Shown here piece by piece: positions 1-9,056 of a stretch of 64,000 bases of DNA. Numbering within the stretch: the first letter of the stretch is position 1; the number at the start of each line of letters is the position of its first letter. The stretch is from Rhizobium sp. SL86. GTDB lineage: Bacteria > Pseudomonadota > Alphaproteobacteria > Rhizobiales > Rhizobiaceae. Both the position numbers and the translations under genes were made by a program. Below the pieces are notes generated by a model, which saw nothing but the letters and a program-made list of their open reading frames with translations, was not told where the DNA came from and did no database searches. The DNA is taken from positions 757,001 to 821,000 of the forward strand of contig NZ_JAPPRJ010000002.1 of NCBI RefSeq assembly GCF_026672545.1, in the 5' to 3' direction.

Positions 1-426
1 CCGGTCGACGTGGTCCGGGAGATCCTGGACCACGAGGATCCGTTCAAGATCCCGCATGGTCCCGATTACCTTCTCGGTCTTCGCGACGTGCGCGGCCAGG
101 GCGTGCCCGTCATCGATCTGCGCCTGAGGCTCGGCATGAGCCGCACCGAAAAAACGCCGCACACGCGTATCCTGGTGCTCGACGTGCCGGTGGAGGGCCG
201 GGTCCTGGCGCTCGGGCTGGTGGCCGACAGGGTCTACGAGGTCGTGCCGTTCCAGAGCGGCCAGATCGAGGATGCCCCCGACATCGGCATCCGCTGGCGT
301 TCCGACTACATCGCCGGCGTCGTGCGCCGCAACGGCGGCTTCGTCGTCATCATCGATCTCGCCCGCCTTTTCTCCGATTCGGGCGCAGCCCTTTCCGGCT
401 TCGGGAAGACGCAGAACGTCGCCTAG
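1..426 (+). CDS. cheW: Chemotaxis coupling protein CheW (5' truncated)
   Basis: CheW is the cytoplasmic scaffold that links chemoreceptors to the kinase CheA. The reading frame is open from base 1, and the first visible residues (PVDVVREIL) belong to the start of the CheW beta-barrel, so the true start and roughly 20 residues lie outside the window. A GTG at 10 is in frame but would fall inside the domain. The 141 visible residues include the typical DVRGQGVPVIDL segment near residue 30 and a VADRVYEVV strand near residue 75. The gene ends tail-to-tail with the LysR gene, with a GC-rich hairpin between them. Its operon partners lie upstream and cannot be seen. Family assignment is firm; which chemotaxis cluster it serves is unknown. 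Confidence 0.9.
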   Translation, partial: PVDVVREILDHEDPFKIPHGPDYLLGLRDVRGQGVPVIDLRLRLGMSRTEKTPHTRILVLDVPVEGRVLALGLVADRVYEVVPFQSGQIEDAPDIGIRWRSDYIAGVVRRNGGFVVIIDLARLFSDSGAALSGFGKTQNVA

Positions 427-440
427 TGGCCCGAACTCTC

Positions 441-468
441 GGGGGCGCAGCAACGTGCATGCGCCCCC
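441..468. terminator. GC-rich hairpin between convergent genes
   Basis: Perfect 9-bp inverted repeat GGGGGCGCA / TGCGCCCCC with a 10-nt loop, lying between the convergent cheW and LysR stop codons. There is no T-run on either side, so it is a candidate bidirectional terminator or mRNA-end stabiliser rather than a classical intrinsic terminator. Confidence 0.5.
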
Positions 469-493
469 GCGCCATTTATGATGGACAATAACC

Positions 494-1483
494 TCAGGCG
501 GAAACCCGTTTGGTGGCAATCAAATCCTGGGAATTGCGACCCGCTGCTGTCTCGGCCGCTATGCGGCCCCGATTGCATTCGGACCGTTCGACGTCCTGCA
601 ACATCTTCGCCAACCAATCGACAAACACCCTCACCTTGTTGCTGAGATGCCGGGTTTGCGGATAAACGATGTAGAGTGGGATCGGATCGCGCGGCCAGTC
701 GCCAAGGATTTCCACCAGTTCGCCTCGGGCGACCGCATCGCGCACCATGAAGGAGACGGTCTGCGCAACGCCGATTCCGGCAATCGCAGCAGCTACATAA
801 CTTCTCGCCTCGTTGACCGAGATCACGTATTGCGGCTGAACCTCGATCACCGCATCGTCCTTGCGGAAGACCATTGGAAAATGACGCCCCTCATAGGCTT
901 TCATATATCCAATGCCGGTGTGCTCGTTTTCGAGATCGTTCGGATGTTGCGGCACGCCCTTTCGCTGCAGATAAAGCGGCGCAGCATAGGTCCGCAGTTC
1001 CAATTCCGCCACCTTGCGCGCCACCAACGATTGATCATTCGGCGTCCCGCCCCTCAGCGCACAATCAACGTTTTCGGCAATGTAATCGACGATCCGGTCA
1101 CCGATATCGAATTCCAGCTGGATCTTCGGATAACGCGTGTGGAAATCGCACAGAGCCGGCATGACGAGCTGATCGGCAAAGGCACCGGACAAGGCGACCC
1201 GCACCTTTCCGGAGGGTTGAGCCTGAGAACTTGACAGGCTGCCGTCCAATTCGTCCAGTTCCGCCAGAAGCCGGGAGGCCCGTTCGTAATACAGCGCGCC
1301 ATCATTCGTCACCACGACCTGGCGGGTGGTGCGATTGAGCAGCTTCGTTCCCAGATGCCCCTCCAACCCCTGAACGAGATTGGTCACCGTTGTCTTCGGC
1401 ATCTTGAGCGACAATGCCGCCTTGGAGAAGTTGCCGGTTTCCACTACACGGGTGAAGACCCTCATGGCCGTAAGCTGGTCCAT
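494..1483 (-). CDS. LysR-family transcriptional regulator
   Basis: A 329-residue LysR-type regulator. The N-terminal winged helix (about residues 1-60, MDQLTAMRVFTRVVETGNFS onward) is followed by a substrate-binding domain in which PSGKVRVALSGAF marks the first strand. It is transcribed away from the dead hydrolase and the RND pump, the usual arrangement for a LysR protein that controls its divergent neighbour. The 155-bp gap holds two AAATTCG direct repeats 21 bp apart (see the operator entry). The C-terminus runs past the usual LysR end by about 25 polar residues. The effector is unknown; a pump substrate, perhaps an aromatic or antimicrobial compound, is an inference from position only. 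Confidence 0.9.
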   Translation of the reverse strand: MDQLTAMRVFTRVVETGNFSKAALSLKMPKTTVTNLVQGLEGHLGTKLLNRTTRQVVVTNDGALYYERASRLLAELDELDGSLSSSQAQPSGKVRVALSGAFADQLVMPALCDFHTRYPKIQLEFDIGDRIVDYIAENVDCALRGGTPNDQSLVARKVAELELRTYAAPLYLQRKGVPQHPNDLENEHTGIGYMKAYEGRHFPMVFRKDDAVIEVQPQYVISVNEARSYVAAAIAGIGVAQTVSFMVRDAVARGELVEILGDWPRDPIPLYIVYPQTRHLSNKVRVFVDWLAKMLQDVERSECNRGRIAAETAAGRNSQDLIATKRVSA

Positions 1484-1519
1484 CCCTCATGCTCCGTCAT
1501 TGCGCACCGCATCATTGTC

Positions 1520-1554
1520 CCGAAATTCGGAATAGAGTTTCCTAAATTCGAATA
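1520..1554. promoter_or_regulatory. Candidate LysR operator: two AAATTCG repeats 21 bp apart
   Basis: In the LysR/hydrolase divergent gap, AAATTCGGAATA starts at 1523 and AAATTCGAATA at 1544, exactly two helical turns later. The first copy lies in the palindrome CCGAAATTCGG (1520-1530) and the second contains ATTCGAAT (1546-1553). Two same-face sites between divergent genes fit a LysR tetramer. Binding itself is an inference. Confidence 0.5.
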
Positions 1555-1638
1555 CTTGTGCATCTGAACGGAACAATAATATAAATTGCATCGAAGCGAA
1601 AGGGCACTCCTTCCGCTGGCGCGACGAAAGCAGGGCCG

Positions 1639-2433
1639 ATGGCACGGCAATGGCAGATACCCGAAGACCGTGAGAGGAGTTTCCCCCTCCCCTACCGTGT
1701 CTACGAGGGAAAAGCAGAGGTCCGGCAGCAACCGTTGGTCCTGTATCTGCGAGGCCATGCCTTTCTGGACCAAGATCGAGCCGTTGCAGATTCGCCTGCG
1801 GCACTTGCGCTTGCCGATGCCGGCGCACTGGTGGTCGAGGCGGATTACAGCAGTGACTCGGGAAATGTATTCCCGCGGACACTGGAATGCGGGTTTGGTG
1901 CCCTGAAATACCTTGTGGCGAAGCGCAAGCGGTTTGCAACCGCCCGCTCGCCGCTCCTGCTGGCTGGGGACGAGGCCGGCGGAAATCTGGCCGCCAGCCT
2001 GGCGCTGAAGGCACGAGACTATATGCGGGATGAACTGGCAGGACAGGTTCTCCTGTCGCCGATGATCGACCCGCGTATGGTGACCGGATCGTTCAACAGG
2101 GCCGACGCCATCGGCATGCGGACGCGCTGGTCCGATGGATGGAGCCACTATCTGGCCTCCGCCTGCGGTTACCAGCATCCGTATGCGGCACCCTGCCTCT
2201 GTTCGCGGCTCGCCGGGGTGGCGCCCTCGCTCATCGTGACATCGGATGACGATCCGCTGCGCGACGAGACCCTGGACTATGCCGCACGGTTAGAGGCGGC
2301 CAATGTGCCAGTCACTACTCGTATCCTGCCGGATACCTGCGGCTGGACCGGGATCTACAGCGGCCAAGACGGCGAGTGGCGCTCGCAGGTCTCAGCCGAC
2401 ATCTCGCGGTTCCTCAAGGAACTGTCGACCTAG
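1639..2433 (+). CDS. Alpha/beta-hydrolase-fold protein lacking its catalytic residues
   Basis: A 264-residue protein of the hormone-sensitive-lipase/acetyl-esterase family by overall pattern: LVVEADY near 64, LAGDEAGGNLAASLALKARD near 108, and LIVTSDDDPLRDE near 198. The catalytic parts are changed. The nucleophile elbow GDSAGG reads GDEAGG, with Glu112 in place of Ser. The oxyanion-hole HGGGF reads RGHAF (38-42). The C-terminal HGF that supplies the catalytic His reads GWT near 235. Only the Asp region is kept. The frame is intact and well aligned, so this is a pseudoenzyme rather than a decayed gene. It lies 65 bp upstream of the RND adaptor and is probably co-transcribed with it under the divergent LysR protein. 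A scaffold or ligand-binding role is speculation. Confidence 0.8.
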   Translation: MARQWQIPEDRERSFPLPYRVYEGKAEVRQQPLVLYLRGHAFLDQDRAVADSPAALALADAGALVVEADYSSDSGNVFPRTLECGFGALKYLVAKRKRFATARSPLLLAGDEAGGNLAASLALKARDYMRDELAGQVLLSPMIDPRMVTGSFNRADAIGMRTRWSDGWSHYLASACGYQHPYAAPCLCSRLAGVAPSLIVTSDDDPLRDETLDYAARLEAANVPVTTRILPDTCGWTGIYSGQDGEWRSQVSADISRFLKELST

Positions 2434-2498
2434 ACGGCGGGCACGGAGCCCGCCCATCATCACAGTGCGGTTCTGAATAGAACCGAAGGAGAGTTGTC

Positions 2499-3671
2499 AT
2501 GACCGCAAGGATCAGGAATGCGGCCCTGTGGGGGACCGCTTTGGCCACTGCTTTGGCAATCGCCGGTGGCTCGCTTTATCTGGACCAGCCGCGCGACGCA
2601 CGGGCAGCCCCGGCTGCCGCCGCCCCGCCGGCCGTGCCGGTCACCGTTGCCACCGTCGAACCCCGTTCCGTCACCGTATGGCGGGAATTTTCCGGCCGTC
2701 TCGAAGCCGTCGACCGGGTGCAGATCCGCCCACGGGTGGCCGGCGCCATCCAGGCGGTGCATTTCCGCGAAGGCGGCCTGGTCAAGCAGGGGGACCTGCT
2801 CGTCAGCCTCGACCCGGAACCCTTCAAGGCGGCCGTTGATCAGGCCCGCGGTGAGGTCGCTTCGGCACAGGCGAGGCTTGATCTCGCCAAAACGGAACTC
2901 GATCGCGGCACGACGCTGATGGCGCGCAATACGATCTCCGAAAGCGATCTTGCGCAGCGCCAGAGCACACATGCGGCGGCGCTTGCGGCCCTCCAGTCCG
3001 CCAGGGCGGCCTTGCGGCTGGCCGAACTCAATCTCGGTTACACCGAAATCCGTGCGCCGATCGCCGGGCGTCTCGGCCGGCTCGAGGTGACGGTTGGTAA
3101 TCTCGTCGCCGAAGGTTCGACCTCCCAGGCGCTCACCACGCTCGTCTCCGTTGATCCGATCTATGCGAGTTTCACCATCGACGAAGACTACCTGCAGCAG
3201 ATCCTCGCGGTCCTGCCGGCGAAGGACAGGCTTGCCTCGCTCGAACAGATCCCCGTCGAGGTCAGTCTGCCGGACAATGCGGCGCCGCTCACCGGTCGCC
3301 TTCAGTTGATCAACAACGAGATCGATGCCGCGACCGGCACGATCCGTGTGCGCGCCGTCTTCGACAATCCGGATGGCCGGTTGATCCCCGGACAGTTCGT
3401 CCGCATCCGCATGGGCCAGCCCAACACGGAAAACCGGCTCGTTATCAGTGAACGCGCCGTGGGCACCGACCAGGACAAGAAGTTCGTCTTCGTGGTCGAT
3501 GGCGGCAATACCGTCGCTTACCGGCAGATCGAACTCGGCGCCCCGGTCGATGGTCAGCGGATCGTCGAGAAGGGACTTGCCGCCGGTGACCGCGTCGTCG
3601 TCAGCGGCCTGCAGCGCATCCGCCCCGGCGCCGTGGTTCAGCCGCAGGAGCAAACGGCGCTGAACGACTAA
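2499..3671 (+). CDS. RND efflux pump periplasmic adaptor (MexE/AcrA type)
   Basis: A 390-residue membrane fusion protein that links an inner-membrane RND pump to an outer-membrane channel. A hydrophobic N-terminal anchor (about 10-28) lacks a lipobox Cys, so it is probably membrane-anchored rather than a lipoprotein. Next come the lipoyl half-motif (VQIRPRVAGAIQAVHFREG, about 72-90), an alpha-helical hairpin (about 105-175), the second lipoyl half (GYTEIRAPIAGRLGRL) and beta-barrel/membrane-proximal segments (GQFVRIRMG near 305). A strong AAGGAG ribosome site precedes the ATG. The pump gene follows after 91 bp. No outer-membrane factor gene is present, so a TolC-like channel must be encoded elsewhere. 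Confidence 0.95.
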   Translation: MTARIRNAALWGTALATALAIAGGSLYLDQPRDARAAPAAAAPPAVPVTVATVEPRSVTVWREFSGRLEAVDRVQIRPRVAGAIQAVHFREGGLVKQGDLLVSLDPEPFKAAVDQARGEVASAQARLDLAKTELDRGTTLMARNTISESDLAQRQSTHAAALAALQSARAALRLAELNLGYTEIRAPIAGRLGRLEVTVGNLVAEGSTSQALTTLVSVDPIYASFTIDEDYLQQILAVLPAKDRLASLEQIPVEVSLPDNAAPLTGRLQLINNEIDAATGTIRVRAVFDNPDGRLIPGQFVRIRMGQPNTENRLVISERAVGTDQDKKFVFVVDGGNTVAYRQIELGAPVDGQRIVEKGLAAGDRVVVSGLQRIRPGAVVQPQEQTALND

Positions 3672-3707
3672 ACCCGCCACCCTGGCATCCTCAATCTCGA
3701 ACAGCCT

Positions 3708-3723
3708 GCGGCCTTCTGGCCGC
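3708..3723 (+). other. Small hairpin between adaptor and pump genes
   Basis: GCGGCC-TTCT-GGCCGC stem-loop in the 91-bp gap with no T-run. It may tune expression of the two genes within one transcript. Confidence 0.3.
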
Positions 3724-3762
3724 GGGACGGTTTTCCATTGTCCTCCGTGAGGGTCTACCCCC

Positions 3763-6700
3763 ATGAACATATCGCGTTTTTTCATCGACCGGCCGGTCTT
3801 TGCAGGCGTTCTGTCGATCCTGATCCTGGTCGCCGGCCTGATCGGTTTGCGCGCGTTACCGATCTCCGAATATCCGGAGGTAGTGCCGCCCTCTGTCGTC
3901 GTGCGCGCCACCTATCCCGGCGCCAACCCGACGGTGATCGCCCAGACGGTGGCAACCCCACTCGAAGAGCAGATCAACGGCGTTGAAGACATGCTCTACA
4001 TGTCGAGCCAGGCGACCTCTGACGGCGTGCTGACCCTGACTGTTACCTTCCGGCTGGGTACCGACCCGGACAAGGCGCAGCAGCTCGTGCAGAACCGTGT
4101 CTCGCAGGCGGAGCCCAGGCTTCCGGCCGAGGTGCGTGCGCTCGGCGTCACCACGGTCAAAAGTTCGCCCGATCTGATGATGGTCGTGCATCTGGTCTCC
4201 ACCGGCGACCGTTATGATCTCACCTATCTGCGCAATTACGCCACGCTGAACGTCAAGGACCGGCTTGCCCGCATCGATGGCGTCGGACAGGTGCAGGTAT
4301 TCGGGGCCGGCGATTATTCCATGCGCATCTGGCTTGATCCGCAGAAGGTGGCCGAGCGTGGCCTTGCCGCCAGCGATATCACCAATGCGATCGGCCAGCA
4401 GAACGTCCAGGCAGCGGCCGGCATCATCGGCGCCTCCCCGTCGCTTCCCGGTGTCGACCTGCAGCTCAATGTGAACGCCCGCGGCCGGCTGCAGACGCCG
4501 GAGGAATTTGGCGCCATCGTCGTCAAGACCGGCGAGAATGGCGAGATCACCAGGCTCCGAGACCTCGCTCGCATCGAGCTTGGTGCGGCCGACTATTCCC
4601 TGCGCTCGCTGCTCGACGGCGAACCGGCCGTTGCCGTTCCGATATTCCAGGCGCCCGGCTCGAATGCGATTGCCATCTCGGACGCTGTGCAGGCGACGAT
4701 GCAGGACCTGCAGAAGGCCATGCCCGATGGCGTGCGCTACGAGATCGTCTACGACACGACGGAATTCGTCCGCTCGTCAATCGAGAAGGTCGTCGATACC
4801 CTGCTGGAAGCGGTCGCGCTCGTCGTGCTCGTCGTCATCCTGTTCCTGCAGACCTGGCGCGCCTCCATCATTCCGCTGATTGCCGTCCCCGTCTCCGTCG
4901 TCGGCACGTTTGCGGTGATGTATGCCTTCGGGTTCTCGATCAACGCGCTGACGCTGTTCGGTTTGGTGCTCGCGATCGGCATCGTCGTGGATGATGCGAT
5001 CGTCGTCGTCGAAAACGTCGAGCGCAACATCGAAAACGGGCATTCCCCACGGGAGGCCACCTATCGGGCCATGCGCGAAGTGTCCGGGCCGATCATCGCG
5101 ATTGCGCTGGTGCTCGTCGCCGTCTTCGTACCGCTCGCCTTCATCAGCGGCCTGTCCGGACAGTTCTACCGCCAATTCGCACTGACCATCGCCATTTCGA
5201 CGGTGATTTCCGCCATCAACTCACTGACCCTGTCGCCGGCGCTCGCAGCCCTGTTGCTCAAGGACCACCATGCTCCGAAGGATGTGGTGACACGCGTCAT
5301 GGATTGGCTGTTCGGCTGGTTCTTCCGCGGTTTCAACCGGGCTTTCGGCGCCGCATCGCGTGGTTATGGCCGCACCGTCGGCGGGCTGCTGAGCCGCAAG
5401 AGCCTGGTGATGGTGATCTACATCGCTCTCGTCGGCGCCACCTACAGCATGTTCAATGCGGTGCCCGGCGGCTTCGTGCCGGCGCAGGACAAACAGTATC
5501 TGATCGGTTTTGCCCAGCTGCCGGATGGCGCGACGCTCGACCGCACCGAAGAGGTGATCCGCAAGATGAGCGACATCGCGCTGGAGCAGCCGGGCGTCAA
5601 GAACGCGCTCGCCTTCCCGGGCCTGTCGATCAACGGCTTCACCATCGGTTCGAATGCCGGCATTGTCTTTGCGGTTCTGGATGATTTCGAGGAGCGCAAG
5701 GATCCGTCTTTGTCCGGCGGTGCGATTGCCATGGCGCTGAACCAGAAATATGCCGGCATCGAGGATGCCTTCATTGCGATGTTCCCGCCGCCGCCGGTCA
5801 ACGGTCTCGGTTCGACAGGCGGCTTCAAGCTGCAGATCGAGGACCGCGCGGGCTTCGGTTACCAGACACTCGACGAAACGACCAAGGCGGTCATCGCCAA
5901 GGCCTATCAGACGCCGGAACTTGCCGGCATCTTCTCCAGCTTCCAGGTCAACGTGCCGCAGCTGTTTGCCGATCTCGACCGCGTCAAGGCACAGCAGCTC
6001 GGTGTGTCGGTAACGGACGTCTTCCAGACGCTGCAGATCTATCTGGGTTCCCTGTATGTTAACGATTTCAACGCGTTTGGCCGCACCTACAGTGTCCGGG
6101 TCCAGGCGGATGCGCAGTATAGGGCCAAGCCGGAGGATATCGGCCAGCTGAAGGTGCGCTCGCAAAGCGGCGAGATGATCCCACTCTCGGCACTTTTGAA
6201 GGTGGAAGCCTCGACCGGGCCGGAACGGACGACGCGCTACAACGGCTTCCTTGCCGCCGATATCAATGGCGGGCCGGCGCCCGGCTTCTCCTCGGGCCAG
6301 GCGCAGGCGGCCATCGAAAAGATCCTGCGGGAAACCATGCCGGCAGGCATCGATTTCGAGTGGACCGACCTCACCTATCAGCAGATCCTTGCCGGCAATT
6401 CCAGCATCGTCGTTTTCCCGCTGGCGCTGCTTCTCGTCTATCTCGTACTGGCCGCCCAGTATGAGAGCCTGACCCTGCCGCTTTCGATCATCATGATCGT
6501 GCCGATGGGTGTGCTCGCGGCGCTGACCGGTGTCTGGTACACCGGCGGCGACAACAACATCTTCACCCAGATCGGGCTTGTGGTGCTGGTGGGGCTCTCG
6601 GCGAAGAACGCGATCCTGATCGTCGAATTCGCCCGCGAACTCGAGTTCGAAGGACGAACGCCGGTGCAGGCCGCAATCGAGGCAAGCCGCCTTCGTCTGC

Positions 6701-6954
6701 GGCCGATCCTGATGACCTCCATGGCCTTCATCATGGGCGTCATCCCCCTGGTGGTTTCTACCGGTGCGGGCGCCGAAATGCGCGCGGCCATGGGTGTTGC
6801 CGTCTTCTCCGGCATGATCGGCGTGACCTTCTTCGGTATCTTCATGACGCCCGTCTTCTATATCCTGGCGCGGCTTTTGACCGGCAACCGTCCGCTGCGC
6901 CAGCACGGCCACAACGCGCAAGACACGGCCGGCAGTCACGCTTCGGTCAACTGA
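3763..6954 (+). CDS. RND multidrug efflux pump inner-membrane subunit (HAE1, MexF-like)
   Basis: A 1063-residue proton-driven drug exporter of the hydrophobe/amphiphile efflux-1 family, full length. It begins MNISRFFIDRPVFAGVL, the standard first transmembrane helix, and has two repeats of six helices with two large periplasmic loops. The proton-relay residues are present: Asp410-Asp411 in GIVVDDAIVVVENV (TM4) and Lys948 in GLSAKNAILIVEFA (TM10). The pattern resembles MexF/BepE-type pumps. It is the last gene of the hydrolase-adaptor-pump unit and is followed by a strong intrinsic terminator. Substrates cannot be read from sequence. Confidence 0.96.
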   Translation: MNISRFFIDRPVFAGVLSILILVAGLIGLRALPISEYPEVVPPSVVVRATYPGANPTVIAQTVATPLEEQINGVEDMLYMSSQATSDGVLTLTVTFRLGTDPDKAQQLVQNRVSQAEPRLPAEVRALGVTTVKSSPDLMMVVHLVSTGDRYDLTYLRNYATLNVKDRLARIDGVGQVQVFGAGDYSMRIWLDPQKVAERGLAASDITNAIGQQNVQAAAGIIGASPSLPGVDLQLNVNARGRLQTPEEFGAIVVKTGENGEITRLRDLARIELGAADYSLRSLLDGEPAVAVPIFQAPGSNAIAISDAVQATMQDLQKAMPDGVRYEIVYDTTEFVRSSIEKVVDTLLEAVALVVLVVILFLQTWRASIIPLIAVPVSVVGTFAVMYAFGFSINALTLFGLVLAIGIVVDDAIVVVENVERNIENGHSPREATYRAMREVSGPIIAIALVLVAVFVPLAFISGLSGQFYRQFALTIAISTVISAINSLTLSPALAALLLKDHHAPKDVVTRVMDWLFGWFFRGFNRAFGAASRGYGRTVGGLLSRKSLVMVIYIALVGATYSMFNAVPGGFVPAQDKQYLIGFAQLPDGATLDRTEEVIRKMSDIALEQPGVKNALAFPGLSINGFTIGSNAGIVFAVLDDFEERKDPSLSGGAIAMALNQKYAGIEDAFIAMFPPPPVNGLGSTGGFKLQIEDRAGFGYQTLDETTKAVIAKAYQTPELAGIFSSFQVNVPQLFADLDRVKAQQLGVSVTDVFQTLQIYLGSLYVNDFNAFGRTYSVRVQADAQYRAKPEDIGQLKVRSQSGEMIPLSALLKVEASTGPERTTRYNGFLAADINGGPAPGFSSGQAQAAIEKILRETMPAGIDFEWTDLTYQQILAGNSSIVVFPLALLLVYLVLAAQYESLTLPLSIIMIVPMGVLAALTGVWYTGGDNNIFTQIGLVVLVGLSAKNAILIVEFARELEFEGRTPVQAAIEASRLRLRPILMTSMAFIMGVIPLVVSTGAGAEMRAAMGVAVFSGMIGVTFFGIFMTPVFYILARLLTGNRPLRQHGHNAQDTAGSHASVN

Positions 6955-6980
6955 CACGGTGCGCTGAACATACCCAAGAC

Positions 6981-7025
6981 GGCTCCTCAGTCGCGAACAT
7001 CGCGGCTGGGGAGCCTTTTTTTTTT
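6981..7025 (+). terminator. Intrinsic terminator of the RND operon
   Basis: GGCTCC-TC-AGTCGCGA pairs with TCGCGGCT-GGGGAGCC across a short loop and is followed by ten T residues (7016-7025). It closes the efflux operon ahead of the vanillate promoter. Confidence 0.9.
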
Positions 7026-7040
7026 GAGGGCCTCGGAGCC

Positions 7041-7051
7041 TGTATACAGCT
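7041..7051. promoter_or_regulatory. Upstream TGTATACAGCT operator copy
   Basis: An 11-bp element containing the perfect palindrome TGTATACA. It is repeated exactly at 7124-7134, 83 bp (about eight turns) downstream. It is probably a distal binding site for the GntR/FCD repressor encoded between vanA and vanB. Confidence 0.6.
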
Positions 7052-7114
7052 TTTGTGTGATAACTGGAAAATTGCTTATTCGATAGCGTAATCATTGCAT
7101 TTCAATCCCGGATC

Positions 7115-7143
7115 TTGACAGTATGTATACAGCTCGTTTTAAT
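7115..7143 (+). promoter_or_regulatory. vanA promoter with embedded TGTATACA operator
   Basis: TTGACA (7115-7120) and TTTAAT (7138-7143) are separated by 17 bp, close to a sigma-70 consensus. The operator TGTATACAGCT (7124-7134) lies inside the spacer, so a bound dimer would block RNA polymerase. The vanA ATG follows at 7169 with a GAGGAGG ribosome site. The hexamers are seen directly; regulation by the vanR product is inferred. Confidence 0.7.
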
Positions 7144-7168
7144 GTCCTCCATCTGAGGAGGACAGATC

Positions 7169-8227
7169 ATGACGAAGCCCACATTCCCGCTGAACGCATG
7201 GTACGCCGCCGCCTATGACGTGGAACTCAAACGCGCGCTCCTGCCGCGCACCATCTGCAGTAAGCCGGTTGTCCTGTATCGCAAGGAAAATGGCTCTGCG
7301 GTCGCGCTGGCCGATGCCTGTTGGCACCGCCTTGTTCCGCTGTCGCTTGGCCGCCTCGAAGGTGACAATGTCATCTGTGGTTACCACGGCCTGGAGTTCG
7401 ACGACACCGGCCGCTGTGTATACATGCCGTCGCAGCACACCATCAATCCGTCGGCCTGCGTCAAATCCTATCCGATCGCCGAAAAGCACCGTTTCGTCTG
7501 GATCTGGCCCGGCGATCCTGCACTGGCCGATCCGGCGCTCATTCCCGATCTTCACTGGAACCAGGACCCGGATTGGGCCGCCGACGGCAAGCTGATCGAG
7601 GTCGCCTGCGATTATCGCCTGGTGGTCGACAACCTGATGGATCTGACGCACGAGACCTTCGTGCACGGTTCCTCCATCGGCAACCGCGCGGTGGCGGAAG
7701 CTCCCTTCGAAGCGACCCATTCGGATCGTTTTGCCTATATCACCCGCTGGATGGACAATATCGATCCGCCGCCCTTCTGGCGGAAGCAGTATGGCAAGCC
7801 CGGCAAGGTCGACCGTTGGCAGATCATCCGCTTCGAGGCGCCCTGCACCGTCACCATCGATGTCGGCGTGGCGGAAGCCGGAACCGGCGCCAAAGAGGGC
7901 GACCGCTCCAAGGGCGTCAACGGCTTCGTGCTGAACACGATTACGCCTTCGACGGAAAAGAGCTGTCTGTACTTCTGGGCCTTTGCCCGCAATTACGACC
8001 TGAAGAACCAGGCCCGCACGCATGAACTGCGTGAAGGTGTGGCCGGCGTCTTCCGTGAAGACGAGGTGGTGCTGGAGGCGCAGCAGCGCGCCATCGACGC
8101 CAATCCGGACCACAAGTTCTACAACCTCAACATCGACGCCGGATCGATGTGGGCACGCCGGCTGATCGATCAGATGATCGATGCGGAACTCGGTGCCGCC
8201 ACACGATACCCGGCGGCTGCGGAGTAA
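7169..8227 (+). CDS. vanA: Vanillate O-demethylase oxygenase subunit
   Basis: A 352-residue Rieske non-haem iron oxygenase of the VanA type. With its reductase it converts vanillate to protocatechuate and formaldehyde in the cytoplasm. The Rieske cluster ligands are Cys51-x-His53 and Cys70-x-x-His73; the first half reads CWHR rather than the commoner CPHR. The mononuclear iron site lies in [13 protein letters not shown] with His161 and His166, diagnostic for VanA. Length equals that of characterised VanA proteins. It is the first gene of the operon; the regulator starts 2 bp after the stop. The two tandem aldehyde dehydrogenases at 19.6-22.6 kb could supply vanillate from vanillin. A closely related methoxybenzoate substrate cannot be excluded. 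Confidence 0.92.
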   Translation: MTKPTFPLNAWYAAAYDVELKRALLPRTICSKPVVLYRKENGSAVALADACWHRLVPLSLGRLEGDNVICGYHGLEFDDTGRCVYMPSQHTINPSACVKSYPIAEKHRFVWIWPGDPALADPALIPDLHWNQDPDWAADGKLIEVACDYRLVVDNLMDLTHETFVHGSSIGNRAVAEAPFEATHSDRFAYITRWMDNIDPPPFWRKQYGKPGKVDRWQIIRFEAPCTVTIDVGVAEAGTGAKEGDRSKGVNGFVLNTITPSTEKSCLYFWAFARNYDLKNQARTHELREGVAGVFREDEVVLEAQQRAIDANPDHKFYNLNIDAGSMWARRLIDQMIDAELGAATRYPAAAE

Positions 8228-8229
8228 CC

Positions 8230-8970
8230 ATGGCCGGCGAACAGGGACTGGGCAGGCAACAGACGGAAAAAGCCCTCTCGGGCTTGCGCGATCTCGTGCT
8301 GAAGGGCGAGATCGCTGCCGGCGAACGCCTGTCGGAGGTCCTGCTCGCCGGGCGGCTCAAGGTATCGCGCACCCCCTTGAGGGCCGCCCTTCAGAAGCTG
8401 GAACTTGAGGGGCTGGTCGATCTCATCCCCTCGGGTGGCTATCAGGTGCGGCGCTTCAGCCAGGAGGATGTCATCGATGCGATCGAGCTTCGCGGCGTGC
8501 TGGAGGGAACGGCAGCGCGCCTTGCGGCCGAACGCGGCGTGGCGCCAGCGAAGCTGAAGGCCATTCACGACGTGGTCCGCAAGCTGGACGAAGCCTTCGA
8601 GCCCGCACCGCCCGACATGGATTTCGAACGGTATGCCGCCCTCAATGGCCGTTTCCACGCTCTGCTGGCCGAACTGTCGGGCAGCAATCTGCTGGTACGG
8701 GAACTGGAGCGGGCACGCCGCCTGCCGTTTGCGAGCCCCAACGCGTTTGTCGGCGCGGAAGGCCATGCACGCGCTTTCCAGCAGACGCTGATCGTCGGGC
8801 AGGCACAACACAAGGCGATCCTGTCGGCAATTGAGCTCAGGGAAGGATCGCGGGCAGAAGCACTGGCGCGCGAACATGCACGGCTTGCCCGGCAGAACCT
8901 CGACTTCGTTCTGCAGGAACGGCCGGAGCTGAAGGACAAGGTGGCCGCGCTGGCGCTGATGGCCGGCTGA
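8230..8970 (+). CDS. vanR: GntR-family (FCD) repressor of the vanillate genes
   Basis: A 246-residue GntR regulator of the FadR/VanR group. The winged helix spans about residues 10-75 ([20 protein letters not shown] is the recognition region), followed by an all-helical FCD effector domain with metal-binding-type Asp/His positions ([13 protein letters not shown] near 140). The ATG at 8230 is chosen because it sits 2 bp after the vanA stop; an earlier in-frame start at 8149 would overlap vanA. Placement between vanA and vanB means it is made with the enzyme and can autoregulate. Its likely operators are the two TGTATACA sites before vanA, with vanillate as the expected inducer by analogy with other VanR proteins. 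Confidence 0.88.
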   Translation: MAGEQGLGRQQTEKALSGLRDLVLKGEIAAGERLSEVLLAGRLKVSRTPLRAALQKLELEGLVDLIPSGGYQVRRFSQEDVIDAIELRGVLEGTAARLAAERGVAPAKLKAIHDVVRKLDEAFEPAPPDMDFERYAALNGRFHALLAELSGSNLLVRELERARRLPFASPNAFVGAEGHARAFQQTLIVGQAQHKAILSAIELREGSRAEALAREHARLARQNLDFVLQERPELKDKVAALALMAG

Positions 8971-9056
8971 GGGACGCCAGACACAGATCAAGACAAGGCA
9001 CCGGTTGCCCGCAGGGAGGCATGCGGCAACGGGGCGCAAGAGACAGGGAGGATTTC

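Noticed and set aside
2499..6954. A complete tripartite efflux operon with outer-membrane channel
   Set aside because: No TolC/OprM-like gene is present between 2.5 and 7.0 kb or nearby.
5221..7095. A 624-codon open frame antisense to the RND pump
   Set aside because: The translation is Arg/His/Asp-rich and has no family features; the plus-strand pump is certain and its terminator lies inside this frame.
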